A stretch of 64,000 bases of DNA, taken from contig NZ_CP108067.1 in the NCBI RefSeq assembly GCF_036178145.1, positions 4,588,001-4,652,000 on the forward strand, in the 5' to 3' direction. The notes below the pieces were generated by a model that saw only the letters and a list, made by a program, of their open reading frames with translations, searched no databases and was not told the DNA's origin. Position numbers and translations under genes: made by a program. Positions 41,014 to 49,094 of this stretch are shown here, piece by piece; positions within the stretch are counted from its first letter, which is position 1, and each line of letters opens with the position of its first letter. This stretch comes from Streptomyces sp. NBC_00273 (GTDB taxonomy: Bacteria > Actinomycetota > Actinomycetes > Streptomycetales > Streptomycetaceae).

Positions 41014-41151
41014 GTGTTCACGATCGAGATGGCCTACGCACACATGCGGGAGCTCCAGGAGCTGGCCAACCGATCCCGTGCCCACCAGCCCGCCGCCGCC
41101 CACCGCATCGACAAGGCCCGCAAGCCGCTCGGCCGCAAGAAGAAGGCCTAG
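41014..41151 (+). CDS. 45-residue basic protein (short ORF)
   Basis: GTG start with AGGAG 9 nt upstream and a TAG at 41149. The N-terminal half is a helix (VFTIEMAYAHMRELQELANR); the C-terminal half is strongly basic (HRIDKARKPLGRKKKA). Codon use is normal for the genome, with G/C in third positions. It overlaps the stop of ubiX by 4 bp on the opposite strand. It could be a nucleic-acid-binding or ribosome-associated small protein; not previously recognised by me as a named family. Confidence 0.65.
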   Translation: MFTIEMAYAHMRELQELANRSRAHQPAAAHRIDKARKPLGRKKKA

Positions 41152-41837
41152 TCACCGGCGCTTGCCTCCCGGGGAGTACGGGAGCCTCCCAGCTCCCCCT
41201 CCCAACGGCGGTACAGCTGGTGCGGCACCCCTGCCGCGTCCAGCACCCGCCCCGCGACGAAGTCCACCAGATCCTGGATGTGCGTCGCACCCGCATAGAA
41301 CGCCGGAGAGGCGGGCAGCACGATCGCGCCCGCCTCGTCCAGCGCCACCAGATGCCGCAGCGTCTGCCCGTTCAGCGGGGTCTCCCGCACCGCGACCACC
41401 AGCCGGCGCCGCTCCTTGAGCGTCACGCTCGCCACGCGCTGGAGCAGGTCCTTCGACAGTCCGAGCGCCACCCCCGCCACACAAGCCGTGGACGCGGGGA
41501 CGATGAGCATCCCCTTGACCGGGTACGAGCCCGAACTCGGGCCCGCCGCCAGGTCCCCCGCACCCCAGTACCGGACGTCGTCCAGTTCCGGCCGCGCGAA
41601 GGTCGCGGGCTTCCCGTCGGCTCCGCGCTCCAGCCACTCCCCCAAGTCCTCGCGCCAGTGCGCGTCACGGAAGGCGATCCCGGTCTCGTCCAGCAGGGTG
41701 AGGCGGGAGGCGCGGCTCACCACCAGGTCGACACTCTCCCCCGCGGCCAGCAGCCCGCGGAGCACCGCCGCCGCGTACGGCGTCCCGGACGCCCCGGAAA
41801 CCCCGACCACCCACGGGGTGCGCTTGCGCTCAGTCAT
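41148..41837 (-). CDS. ubiX: Flavin prenyltransferase
   Basis: A 229-residue UbiX-family enzyme that builds prenylated FMN, the cofactor of UbiD-type decarboxylases. VVGVSGASGTPYAAAVLRGL is the FMN-binding start, and KDLLQRVASVTLKERRRLVV with RETPLN is the conserved C-terminal prenyl phosphate-binding region. It serves the UbiD-type decarboxylase encoded at 43963-45420. It is divergent from the rhomboid gene. Confidence 0.94.
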   Translation of the reverse strand: MTERKRTPWVVGVSGASGTPYAAAVLRGLLAAGESVDLVVSRASRLTLLDETGIAFRDAHWREDLGEWLERGADGKPATFARPELDDVRYWGAGDLAAGPSSGSYPVKGMLIVPASTACVAGVALGLSKDLLQRVASVTLKERRRLVVAVRETPLNGQTLRHLVALDEAGAIVLPASPAFYAGATHIQDLVDFVAGRVLDAAGVPHQLYRRWEGELGGSRTPREASAGD

Positions 41838-41923
41838 ACCTCCGAGACTATCCGGCCACCACCGATGGGCACTCAGTAAGGTGTCGGGACGTTCCCGTGA
41901 CGGGACGCAGCGAGGGGGAAAAG

Positions 41924-42532
41924 ATGAGCACGACGGTGGAACCGACCTGGACGCAGGCCGACCGGGCCAAGGCCGCGGCCAAGCTGATGCTGGGCTGGGT
42001 GGCCCTGCTGTGGGCCCTGGAAGCCGTCGACTACGCCACCGGCCACGCCCTCGACCAGTACGGGATCGTCGCCCGCGACCCGGACAGCCTGACCGGCGTC
42101 GTCTCCGCGGCCTTCCTCCACTTCGGCTTCGACCACGTCGCCGCCAACAGCCTCCCGCTGCTGGTCCTCGGCTTCATAGCGGCCCTGTCCGGGATCCGCC
42201 GCTTCCTCGCGGTGTGCGGCCTGATCGTGCTGGCCGACGGCCTCGGCACCTGGCTGATATCCCCGTCCGGCACCCTGACGCTGGGCGCCTCCGGCGTCGT
42301 CTTCGGCCTCTTCGGCTACCTGCTCGTACGCGGCTTCGTCGAGCGCAAGGCGCTGGGCATCGCGGTGGCCTTGGGCGTTGCCGCCGTCTGGGGCACCTCG
42401 ATCGTCGCCGGCATCCTCCCGACGAACACCGGCGTCAGCTGGCAGGGCCACCTGTGCGGCCTGGTGGCGGGCATCGTGACGGCCCTGTACTTCCGCCGCC
42501 CGGCCCGTCGGCAACCGGCCCTCACGGGCTGA
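41924..42532 (+). CDS. Rhomboid-family intramembrane serine protease
   Basis: A 202-residue membrane protein with about six helices. The catalytic GASGVVFGLFGYL (Ser in GxSG) and a late WQGHLCGLVAG His form the rhomboid dyad. FGFDHVAANSLPLLVLG is the L1/helix 2 His/Asn region. It cleaves membrane proteins within the lipid bilayer; the substrate is unknown. ATG 41924 chosen for the AGGGGGAA directly upstream. It is convergent with mqnP. Confidence 0.88.
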   Translation: MSTTVEPTWTQADRAKAAAKLMLGWVALLWALEAVDYATGHALDQYGIVARDPDSLTGVVSAAFLHFGFDHVAANSLPLLVLGFIAALSGIRRFLAVCGLIVLADGLGTWLISPSGTLTLGASGVVFGLFGYLLVRGFVERKALGIAVALGVAAVWGTSIVAGILPTNTGVSWQGHLCGLVAGIVTALYFRRPARRQPALTG

Positions 42533-42554
42533 GGACCGAGAGGTCCCGCCCGCC

Positions 42555-43478
42555 TCAGAAGGTCAGGCCCCGAACCACGAGGTCGGCCAACGCGCACACG
42601 AAGAGCGCGATGCCGATGAAGCCGTTGACCGTGAAGAAGGCCCGGTTCAGGCGGGACAGGTCGTGCGGCTTGACGATCGTGTGCTCGTAGAGGAAGGCGG
42701 CGACGACGACCGCAAGGCCGGCCCAGAACAGCACGCCCGCATCGGTCGCCAGCGCGTACCAGGCCAGCAGGGCCGTGGTCACGGCGTGCGCACCGCGCGC
42801 GCCCCAGAGGGCGGCCGGGACCCCGAAGCGGGCCGGGACGGACTTGACGCCCTCCGCACGGTCGGCGGCCACGTCCTGGCAGGCGAAGATCAGGTCGAAG
42901 CCGCCGATCCACACGCCCACCGCCAGGCCCAGGACGACCGCGTCCCAGGACCACTCGCCGGTGACCGCGAGCCAAGCCCCCACCGGGCCCATCGCCTGGG
43001 CCAGACCGAGAATGGCGTGCGGGAAGTTCGTGAACCGCTTGCCGTACGGATAGACCACCATCGGGATCACGGCGACCGGCGCGAGCGCCAGGCACAGCGG
43101 GTTCAGCAGCGCCGCCGAGCCGAGGAAGACCAGGAGCGCGATCCCGGCTCCGGTCCAGGCCGCACGGACCGACACCGCGCCGGTGACCAGCTCACGGCCG
43201 GCCGTCCGCGGGTTACGGGCGTCGATCTCGCGGTCGATGATCCGGTTGGCGGCCATCGCGAAGGTCCGCAGCCCCACCATGCAGATGGTGACGAGCAGCA
43301 GGACGTCCCAGTGGATGCGCCGGTCGAGCTGGAACATGGCGGTGAACGCCGCGATGTAGGCGAAGGGCAGCGCGAAGACCGAGTGCTCGATCAGCACGAG
43401 TCTCAGAAAGGCCTTGACCTTCCCGACCTGCGGTGCGGCGGGCCCGGGACCGAGGACCCCCTCTGCAGCCGATGTCAC
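42555..43478 (-). CDS. mqnP: Menaquinone-pathway UbiA-type prenyltransferase
   Basis: A 307-residue UbiA-superfamily membrane enzyme (about eight helices) that attaches the polyprenyl chain to the 1,4-dihydroxynaphthoic-type ring in the futalosine route. The two Asp-rich motifs are present: NRIIDREIDARNPRTAGREL and DLIFACQDVAADRAEG. Its GTG overlaps the stop of the preceding 163-residue gene. Together with the ubiD gene it forms a coupled operon. Confidence 0.9.
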   Translation of the reverse strand: MTSAAEGVLGPGPAAPQVGKVKAFLRLVLIEHSVFALPFAYIAAFTAMFQLDRRIHWDVLLLVTICMVGLRTFAMAANRIIDREIDARNPRTAGRELVTGAVSVRAAWTGAGIALLVFLGSAALLNPLCLALAPVAVIPMVVYPYGKRFTNFPHAILGLAQAMGPVGAWLAVTGEWSWDAVVLGLAVGVWIGGFDLIFACQDVAADRAEGVKSVPARFGVPAALWGARGAHAVTTALLAWYALATDAGVLFWAGLAVVVAAFLYEHTIVKPHDLSRLNRAFFTVNGFIGIALFVCALADLVVRGLTF

Positions 43479-43966
43479 GCGACGCTCCGGTGGAACTCGA
43501 CGACGTGGGCGCGGACCTCCGCGACCGGCAGCGTGCCGAGCTCCACGTCCAGCGGTTCGGACTGCGCACCCGGCTCCTCGGAGCCGGCCGGCGGTACGAC
43601 CCGGGCGCTCAGGGAGACCCGGTCGTCACCGGCGGGGGTGACGGAGACGACGATGCTGCCGTCGGCCAGTTCGAGCTCGGCGTCGCCCTTGCCCGCCAGC
43701 GCGTACAGCAGTTCGTCCGCGAAGACCGCGGCCTCGCCGTCGGTGAGCTCGGGCAGCTCGAAGGTCCGCCCCTCGCCGTCGGTGCGGTCGGCCATGACCT
43801 GCCAGATGCCGGACTCCCCGGCGAACTCCTCGGGGGTGACCCCGGCCCGCTCGGCCGCGAGGCGCAGCCCCGGGTCGTTCACGTCGAGTTCGGGGCGCAC
43901 CAGCGCCACGCAGGGCGTGCCGTCGCCGAGGAACAGGGCGGGGCCGCCCACAGCAATCGGGCTCAC
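43475..43966 (-). CDS. 163-residue protein coupled between ubiD and mqnP
   Basis: GTG at 43966 overlaps the ubiD stop (GTGA) and its own stop overlaps the mqnP GTG, so all three genes are translationally coupled. The protein is acidic and mostly beta/helix mixed: PALFLGDGTPCVALVRPELD, GIWQVMADRTDGEGRTFELP, ADGSIVVSVTPAGDDRVSLS. There is no signal peptide or membrane helix. The family is unknown to me; it may bind or stabilise the decarboxylase or the prenyltransferase. Confidence 0.7.
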   Translation of the reverse strand: MSPIAVGGPALFLGDGTPCVALVRPELDVNDPGLRLAAERAGVTPEEFAGESGIWQVMADRTDGEGRTFELPELTDGEAAVFADELLYALAGKGDAELELADGSIVVSVTPAGDDRVSLSARVVPPAGSEEPGAQSEPLDVELGTLPVAEVRAHVVEFHRSVA

Positions 43967-45420
43967 AGTCCGTACTCCTTCCAGCGGCGGTCCACCAGGG
44001 CGGCGGTGGCCGGGTCGGACTCGACCATGTCGGGCCAACCGCCGTCGCGGGTGTAGCCCTCCTCGGGCAGCTTCTTGGTGGCGTCGATGCCCGCCTTGCC
44101 ACCCCAGAACTGCTGGTACGAGGCGTGGTCCAGGTGGTCCACCGGCCCCTCGACGACCGTGAGGTCGCGGGAGTAGTCGGTGTTGCCGAGGGCCCGCCAG
44201 GAGACCTCGTGCAGGTCGTGGACGTCGCAGTCCTTGTCGACCACGATGATCAGCTTGGTCAGCGACATCATGTGCGCGCCCCAGATGGCGTGCATGACCT
44301 TCTGGGCGTGCTTCGGGTACTTCTTGTCGATCGAGACGATCGCGCAGTTGTGGAAGCCGCCCGATTCCGGGAGGTGGTAGTCCACGATGTCCGGCACGAT
44401 GATCTTGAGCAGGGGCAGGAAGAACCGCTCCGTCGCGCGGCCGAGCGGGCCGTCCTCGGTCGGCGGCCGGCCGACGACGATCGACTGGATGAGCGGACGC
44501 CTGCGCATCGTCACGCAGTCGATCTTCAGGGCCGGGAAGGGTTCCTGCGGGGTGTAGAAGCCGGTGTGGTCGCCGAAGGGACCCTCCGGGAGCATCTCGC
44601 CGGGCTCCAGCCAGCCCTCGATCACGACTTCGGCGTTGGCCGGGACCTGGAGCGGGACCGTCTTGCAGTCGACCATCTCGATCCGCTTGCCCGCGACGAA
44701 GCCGGCGAAGAGGTACTCGTCGATGTCGCCCGGCAGCGGCGCGGTGGACGCGTACGTCACCGCGGGCGGGCAGCCGAAGGCGATCGCGACCGGCAGCCGT
44801 TCGCCCTTCGCCGCGGCGACGGCGTAGTGGTTGCGGCTGTCCTTGTGGATCTGCCAGTGCATGCCGATGGTGCGCTTGTCGTGGCGCTGGAGCCGGTAGA
44901 GGCCCAGGTTGCGCACGCCGGTCTCGGGGTGCTTGGTGTGGGTCAGGCCGAGGTTGAAGAAGTCGCCGCCGTCCTTGGGCCAGGTGAAGAGGGCCGGGAG
45001 CTGGTCGAGGTCCACGTCGTCGCCGGTGAGGACGACCTCCTGGACGGGCGCGGAATCGCCCTTCACCTTCTTCGGCGGCACGTGCACCATCGAGCCGAGC
45101 TTGCCGAAGGCCTCGCGGACCCCGATGAATCCCTGCGGGAGCTCCGGCTTCAGCAGGCCGCCGATCTTCTCGCTGATCTCGCCGTACGACTTGAGGCCGA
45201 GGGCCTTCAGGAGGCGGCGGTCGGTGCCGAAGACGTTCATGGCCAGCGGCATCGCCGAGCCCCGGACGTTCTCGAAGAGGAGCGCCGGACCCCCCGCCTT
45301 GTTCACTCTGTCGACGATCTCCCCGACCTCCAGGTACGGGTCGACTTCGGCCTTGATGCGCTTGAGGTCGCCCTCCCGCTCCAGAGCCCGGAGCAGCGAG
45401 CGGAGATCGTCGTAAGCCAT
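43963..45420 (-). CDS. ubiD: UbiD-family decarboxylase of menaquinone synthesis
   Basis: A 485-residue prFMN-dependent decarboxylase. The N-terminal VGEIVDRVNKAGGPALLFE, the central SRNHYAVAAAKGERLPVAIA and EMLPEGPFGDHTGFYTPQ, and the C-terminal DVHDLHEVSWRALGNTD (about residue 400) are UbiD landmarks. In the futalosine pathway it removes the carboxyl group of 1,4-dihydroxy-6-naphthoate. UbiX at 41148 supplies its cofactor. Divergent from the PLDc_N gene. Confidence 0.93.
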   Translation of the reverse strand: MAYDDLRSLLRALEREGDLKRIKAEVDPYLEVGEIVDRVNKAGGPALLFENVRGSAMPLAMNVFGTDRRLLKALGLKSYGEISEKIGGLLKPELPQGFIGVREAFGKLGSMVHVPPKKVKGDSAPVQEVVLTGDDVDLDQLPALFTWPKDGGDFFNLGLTHTKHPETGVRNLGLYRLQRHDKRTIGMHWQIHKDSRNHYAVAAAKGERLPVAIAFGCPPAVTYASTAPLPGDIDEYLFAGFVAGKRIEMVDCKTVPLQVPANAEVVIEGWLEPGEMLPEGPFGDHTGFYTPQEPFPALKIDCVTMRRRPLIQSIVVGRPPTEDGPLGRATERFFLPLLKIIVPDIVDYHLPESGGFHNCAIVSIDKKYPKHAQKVMHAIWGAHMMSLTKLIIVVDKDCDVHDLHEVSWRALGNTDYSRDLTVVEGPVDHLDHASYQQFWGGKAGIDATKKLPEEGYTRDGGWPDMVESDPATAALVDRRWKEYGL

Positions 45421-45511
45421 AGGGGTCAGTATCCGTCACCAACTACCCTGGAGGCGTCACCGGGGCCCTGACGCGGGCCCCCCGTCACTGACTGGGAGTC
45501 GGTCCCACACC

Positions 45512-45817
45512 GTGCTGCGCTATCTGCCGTTCCTGCTGATCCTCGCGCTGACCATCTACGCCTTCATCGACTGCCTGAACACTGCGGAGCCGGAGGTCAA
45601 GCACCTCCCCAAGGTGGTCTGGGTGATCATCATCCTGCTCTTCTCCATCGTGGGGCCGGTCGTGTGGCTGTTCGCGGGCAAGGACCGAGGGGCCGCGGGC
45701 GGGGGCCGAGCGCGCCGGGCGCAGTGGGTGGCGCCCGACGACAACCCGGAGTTCCTGAAGTCGCTGCGCGACGAGCAGGAGAAGAAGGACAAGGACCAGG
45801 ACAAGGACCAGGGCTAG
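45512..45817 (+). CDS. PLDc_N-domain small membrane protein
   Basis: A 101-residue protein with two helices (about residues 2-20 and 35-53). RYLPFLLILALTIYAFIDC and VVWVIIILLFSIVGPVVWLF match the phospholipase D N-terminal (PLDc_N) domain. A charged Lys/Asp/Glu-rich tail (KKDKDQDKDQ) is cytoplasmic. It has no catalytic domain, as in many actinobacterial homologues; the function is unknown. It starts with GTG 91 bp from the divergent ubiD start. Confidence 0.85.
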   Translation: MLRYLPFLLILALTIYAFIDCLNTAEPEVKHLPKVVWVIIILLFSIVGPVVWLFAGKDRGAAGGGRARRAQWVAPDDNPEFLKSLRDEQEKKDKDQDKDQG

Positions 45818-45863
45818 GACCAGGGCCAGGCCGTCCCCGCCGGGTCCGCGAGGTGCCGCTGGA

Positions 45864-46525
45864 TCACCTCGATCGTGTTTCCCGCACCACCTGGACCAGG
45901 CAGAACACCGTCGCGGCGAGCAACGTGAGCCCGCCGACGAGCGCCGTCGGGCGCAGGGCTTGCGCGGCGCTCGCGCTCATCGCGCCCGCGGCTCCGCCGA
46001 AGACCCCCACCAGGGCCAGCGCGACGAACGGGGCGGATGTCCACCCGGGCGCGGCGCGCCGGGAGCGCGAGGAGAACCAGGCCAGCCAGGCAGCCACAGC
46101 GCTCCCACGCCGGAAGGGATCAGGAAGAGGGCGGCACCGAGCGGCTCCTGATGGGCGACGTGCGGATTCGCCCCGGTCATGACGCTGTCCGCGGCCCTGC
46201 CGGTGTCGGCGCCGCCGTAGGCGACGTCGCGGATGCCGCGCCGCCAGCTCACCAGCCGGACGGGGGCGCCGGCCCGGACGGGTGCGGTGTAGACGCCGTC
46301 GGCCAGGTGGATCCGTCGCACCGCACCGTCGGCCGTCTTGACCTCGATGTCGGCGTGCCGGACGCTTCCCTCTTCCGGGATCCGCACCACCGTGGCGGAA
46401 GCCTCGCTCAGGCAGTCCCGCGCCCGTTCCCGGGTACGGCGGGTCGCCGCGTCGTAGGCGCGCGCCCCGGCCGTCGCGTTCGCGACGGGGCCGAGGAGCA
46501 GCCCCACTCCGACGAGCAGGGGCAC
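45864..46525 (-). pseudogene. Frameshifted membrane protein gene
   Basis: Two overlapping minus-strand frames look like parts of one gene. From 46525 (GTG) frame A encodes a first helix (PLLVGVGLLLGP), a cytoplasmic/outer domain (ARDCLSEASATVVRIPEEGS) and the start of a second helix (GAALFLIPSGVGALW), then turns to Pro/Arg-rich shadow sequence. Near 46100 the reading continues in the other frame as AVAAWLAWFSSRSRRAAP, followed by two more helices, ending at 45864. A single base change in the GGAGCGCTGTGG segment would join them. It may be a true pseudogene or a sequencing error. DUF3592-like membrane protein is a possible family. Confidence 0.65.
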
Positions 46526-46544
46526 GCTTCCGCCACGTGTCCCC

Positions 46545-46916
46545 CTAGCGCGCCCACGGCAGTACGCGGGTGCCCTCCTCCCCCGGGACCGAGACCACGC
46601 CGTCCGCGCGCATCACGACGTGGGCCTCGAAGGTCTCGGCGGCGTGGATGCGGCGCAGTGCGTCCGGGGGCAGGACGAGGGTCTGGCCGGCGGTGACCTT
46701 CTCGGTGCGGCCGGCGCAGGTGACCTCCAGGGAACCGGCGGTCAGGGTCCACACCTGCTCGCGGCTGACGGAGTGCTCGGGGCCGGTGCTGCCGGGGGGC
46801 ATGGCCACGTGCCAGCTGCTGAGCTCGGAGCTGCCGCGGCTGGGGGCGGCGAAGCCGGTCATGGTGGCGTTGGGGGTGGCGGTGACGTTCTCGGGGGAAA
46901 CGCTGATCACGTGCAA
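46545..46916 (-). CDS. Cupin-domain protein divergent from MarR
   Basis: A 123-residue single cupin. Metal-binding-type motifs are HVAMPPGSTGPEHSVSREQVW (first motif) and LPPDALRRIHAAETFEA (second motif). It probably binds a metal and a small aromatic or hydrophobic ligand. Two MarR-type operators lie in the gap to the divergent regulator. It may be an antibiotic- or phenolic-responsive gene, but the substrate is unknown. Confidence 0.82.
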   Translation of the reverse strand: MHVISVSPENVTATPNATMTGFAAPSRGSSELSSWHVAMPPGSTGPEHSVSREQVWTLTAGSLEVTCAGRTEKVTAGQTLVLPPDALRRIHAAETFEAHVVMRADGVVSVPGEEGTRVLPWAR

Positions 46917-46945
46917 GGCGGGTCCTCGTCTTCTCGGAGCATGCG

Positions 46946-46985
46946 AGTAAAGCTGCTTTACTTCGAGTGAGTAAAGCAGCTTGAC
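46946..46985. promoter_or_regulatory. Two MarR-type operator palindromes
   Basis: AGTAAAGCTGCTTTACT (46946-46962) is a palindrome with 8-bp arms. AGTAAAGCAGCTTGAC (46970-46985) repeats the same site with one mismatch. Both sit in the 91-bp gap shared by the cupin (-) and the MarR gene (+), exactly where an autoregulated divergent promoter would be. Confidence 0.75.
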
Positions 46986-47007
46986 CCAGTCGTGTCACCA
47001 TATTTGT

Positions 47008-47472
47008 GTGAAGAGAGACGAGAACGAGGGCGTCGAGCTGCTGTTCCTGCTCGGCCTGGGCTTCCAGATGCTGCTCGGGGAATTCACCCGGCGCGTCGCC
47101 GAGGCCGGCTACCCGGACCTGCGGCCGGTGCACGGCATGGCCTTCCAGGCCCTCCAACGCGACGGCGCCACCGCCACCGAACTCGCCGAACGGCTCGGGG
47201 TGACCAAACAGGCCGCCGGACAGATCGTCGACGACCTGGAGAAGCGCGGCTACGTCCGCCGCGAGCCGCACCCCGGGGGCGGCCGCCGCAAGCTGGTGGT
47301 CCTGACCCAGGCGGCCCGTGACCACCTCGCCGTCGCGGGCCGGATCCTGCACGAGCTGGAGGCCGAACTGGGCCGCGGCACCGACCTCACCGCCCTGCGC
47401 GAGGGGCTGGGGGAGATCGTGCGCACCTTCCACGGGGAGGGCGGACTCCCGCCGCTGCGCCCGGTGTGGTGA
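47008..47472 (+). CDS. MarR-family transcriptional regulator
   Basis: A 154-residue regulator with the winged HTH at about residues 45-110: ATATELAERLGVTKQAAGQI is the recognition region and REPHPGGGRRKLVVLTQ the wing. GTG at 47008 was taken because the longer frame starts with an unlikely CHHICVKR. It probably binds the two palindromes upstream and represses itself and the cupin gene. Confidence 0.87.
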   Translation: MKRDENEGVELLFLLGLGFQMLLGEFTRRVAEAGYPDLRPVHGMAFQALQRDGATATELAERLGVTKQAAGQIVDDLEKRGYVRREPHPGGGRRKLVVLTQAARDHLAVAGRILHELEAELGRGTDLTALREGLGEIVRTFHGEGGLPPLRPVW

Positions 47473-47476
47473 GGAT

Positions 47477-47980
47477 CTAGGCCCGGGCGAGGGAGGCGTA
47501 GGCCTCGCGGAGGGTCGCCCAGCGGATGTCCGTCCAGGTGGACCAGTCCGCCGGCCGGCCGGCCAGGGCGGAGTCCAGCAGCTCGAAGTGCTCGTGCCAG
47601 CCCGCCAGGCAGTCCAGGCGCTCGTCCTCCGTCCCGCCCCGCTCGTTCACGAACCGGATCACGGTCGAATCGGTCCCGACCGGCTCCAGGTGGAAGCGGA
47701 TCCGCCCGTGCTCGGTGAGCGTGTACTCGGCGACCCGCTCCACGTCCCAGGCGGTGACCCGCCCGGTCACCACGGTTCCGGTGTTCAGCCAGCGCAGCGT
47801 GACCGCCCCGCCGAGCCTGCGCTCCAGGACGTCCGCCGCCGCCAGCCAACCGCGCAGCCCGTCCGGCGTGGTCAGGGCGGGCCACAGGGCCGCGTAGGCG
47901 TGCGGCAGGTGCAGCTCGAAGCGGAGCAGCCAGTGGTCCTCGCCGCGCTGCTCGCTGGTGGCATGGCTCACGAGGGACAT
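47477..47980 (-). CDS. SRPBCC/AHSA1-like ligand-binding protein
   Basis: A 167-residue START/SRPBCC-fold protein: HLPHAYAALWPALTTPDGL, WLAAADVLERRLGGAVTLRW and LAGWHEHFELLDSALAG are the helix-grip elements of AHSA1-like proteins. It likely binds a hydrophobic small molecule. It is convergent with the MarR gene (4-bp gap). Confidence 0.8.
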   Translation of the reverse strand: MSLVSHATSEQRGEDHWLLRFELHLPHAYAALWPALTTPDGLRGWLAAADVLERRLGGAVTLRWLNTGTVVTGRVTAWDVERVAEYTLTEHGRIRFHLEPVGTDSTVIRFVNERGGTEDERLDCLAGWHEHFELLDSALAGRPADWSTWTDIRWATLREAYASLARA

Positions 47981-48005
47981 GCCACCAGCGTCCCACTCCC
48001 GCCGG

Positions 48006-49094
48006 TCAGACGCCCGCGTACGAGTGCTTGCCGCTGAGCAGGATGTTCACGCCGTAGTAGTTCCAGATCCAGCAGGCGAAGGCGAAGAGCGCCAGGTAGG
48101 CGGCCTTGCGGCCCTTCCAGCCGGCAGTGGCACGGGCGTGCAGGTAGCAGGCGTAGGCCACCCAGGTGACGAAGGACCAGACCTCCTTGGGGTCCCAGCC
48201 CCAGTAGCGGCCCCAGGCGTCGCCGGCCCAGATCGCGCCCGCGATGATCGTGAAGGTCCACAGCGGGAAGACGGCCGCGTTGATGCGGTACGAGAACTTG
48301 TCGAGGGAGGCCGCCGAGGGCAGCCGCTCCAGCACCGAGGTGCGGAACTTGCCCGGCGTGCGGCCGGCCTCGAGCTGGCTCTCGTAGGAGTCCCGGAAGA
48401 GGTAGAGGACCGCGCCCGCGGCGCCGATGTAGAAGACGGCGCCGCAGAAGATCGCGGTGGAGACGTGGATCCACAGCCAGTACGAGTGCAGGGCCGGGAC
48501 CAGCTGGTCGCTGTCGGTGTAGAGCCAGGTGACGGCGATGCCGAGGTCCAGCAGGACCGTGGTGACCAGGATCAGGCCGAGCCAGCGGACGTTCTTCTTC
48601 AGGGCGAGCAGCACCAGGTACGCGCCGACGGCCACCGTGGAGAAGGTGATCGAGAACTCGTACATGTTGCCCCAGGGGGCCCGCTGCACCGACAGGGCGC
48701 GGGCGACCACCCCGGCCGCCTCGACGAGGAAGGCGAGCGCGGTCAGCGAGACCGCGATCCGCCCGTACAGGTCGCCCTGCACGGTGCCGCCGGCGGCGCC
48801 GGGGCCGTCCGGGACGTCGCGGGTGCCGGCGGCGGAGCGGGTGGTGACCTTGGGCCGGTCCAGTACGGCGGTGGCGCCGCCCTTGCCGCGCACCTGCACG
48901 GCCGGGGCAGCGGCCGCGTCGGCGCCGGCGCCGGTCAGCGCGGCGGCCGTACGGCCCACCTTGCTGCGGCTGCCGAAGGTCCACTCGGCGATGTGCGCGA
49001 AGAAGGCGAGCATGTAGACCGCCATCGACGAATAGATCAGGTAGTTGCTGATCTCAGCCAGGCTCTCGTTGGCTGCGGCTGCGAGCGGCGTCAT
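48006..49094 (-). CDS. ccsB: Cytochrome c biogenesis protein CcsB/ResC
   Basis: A 362-residue heme-handling membrane protein (about eight helices) of the System II pathway. The haem-binding WWD domain is WGRYWGWDPKEVWSF (about residues 283-297), and conserved histidines are in NHIAEW-type AHIAEW and the late LHARATAGW. It exports heme and ligates it to apocytochromes together with ResB. Its start overlaps the resB stop (ATGA). Confidence 0.93.
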   Translation of the reverse strand: MTPLAAAANESLAEISNYLIYSSMAVYMLAFFAHIAEWTFGSRSKVGRTAAALTGAGADAAAAPAVQVRGKGGATAVLDRPKVTTRSAAGTRDVPDGPGAAGGTVQGDLYGRIAVSLTALAFLVEAAGVVARALSVQRAPWGNMYEFSITFSTVAVGAYLVLLALKKNVRWLGLILVTTVLLDLGIAVTWLYTDSDQLVPALHSYWLWIHVSTAIFCGAVFYIGAAGAVLYLFRDSYESQLEAGRTPGKFRTSVLERLPSAASLDKFSYRINAAVFPLWTFTIIAGAIWAGDAWGRYWGWDPKEVWSFVTWVAYACYLHARATAGWKGRKAAYLALFAFACWIWNYYGVNILLSGKHSYAGV

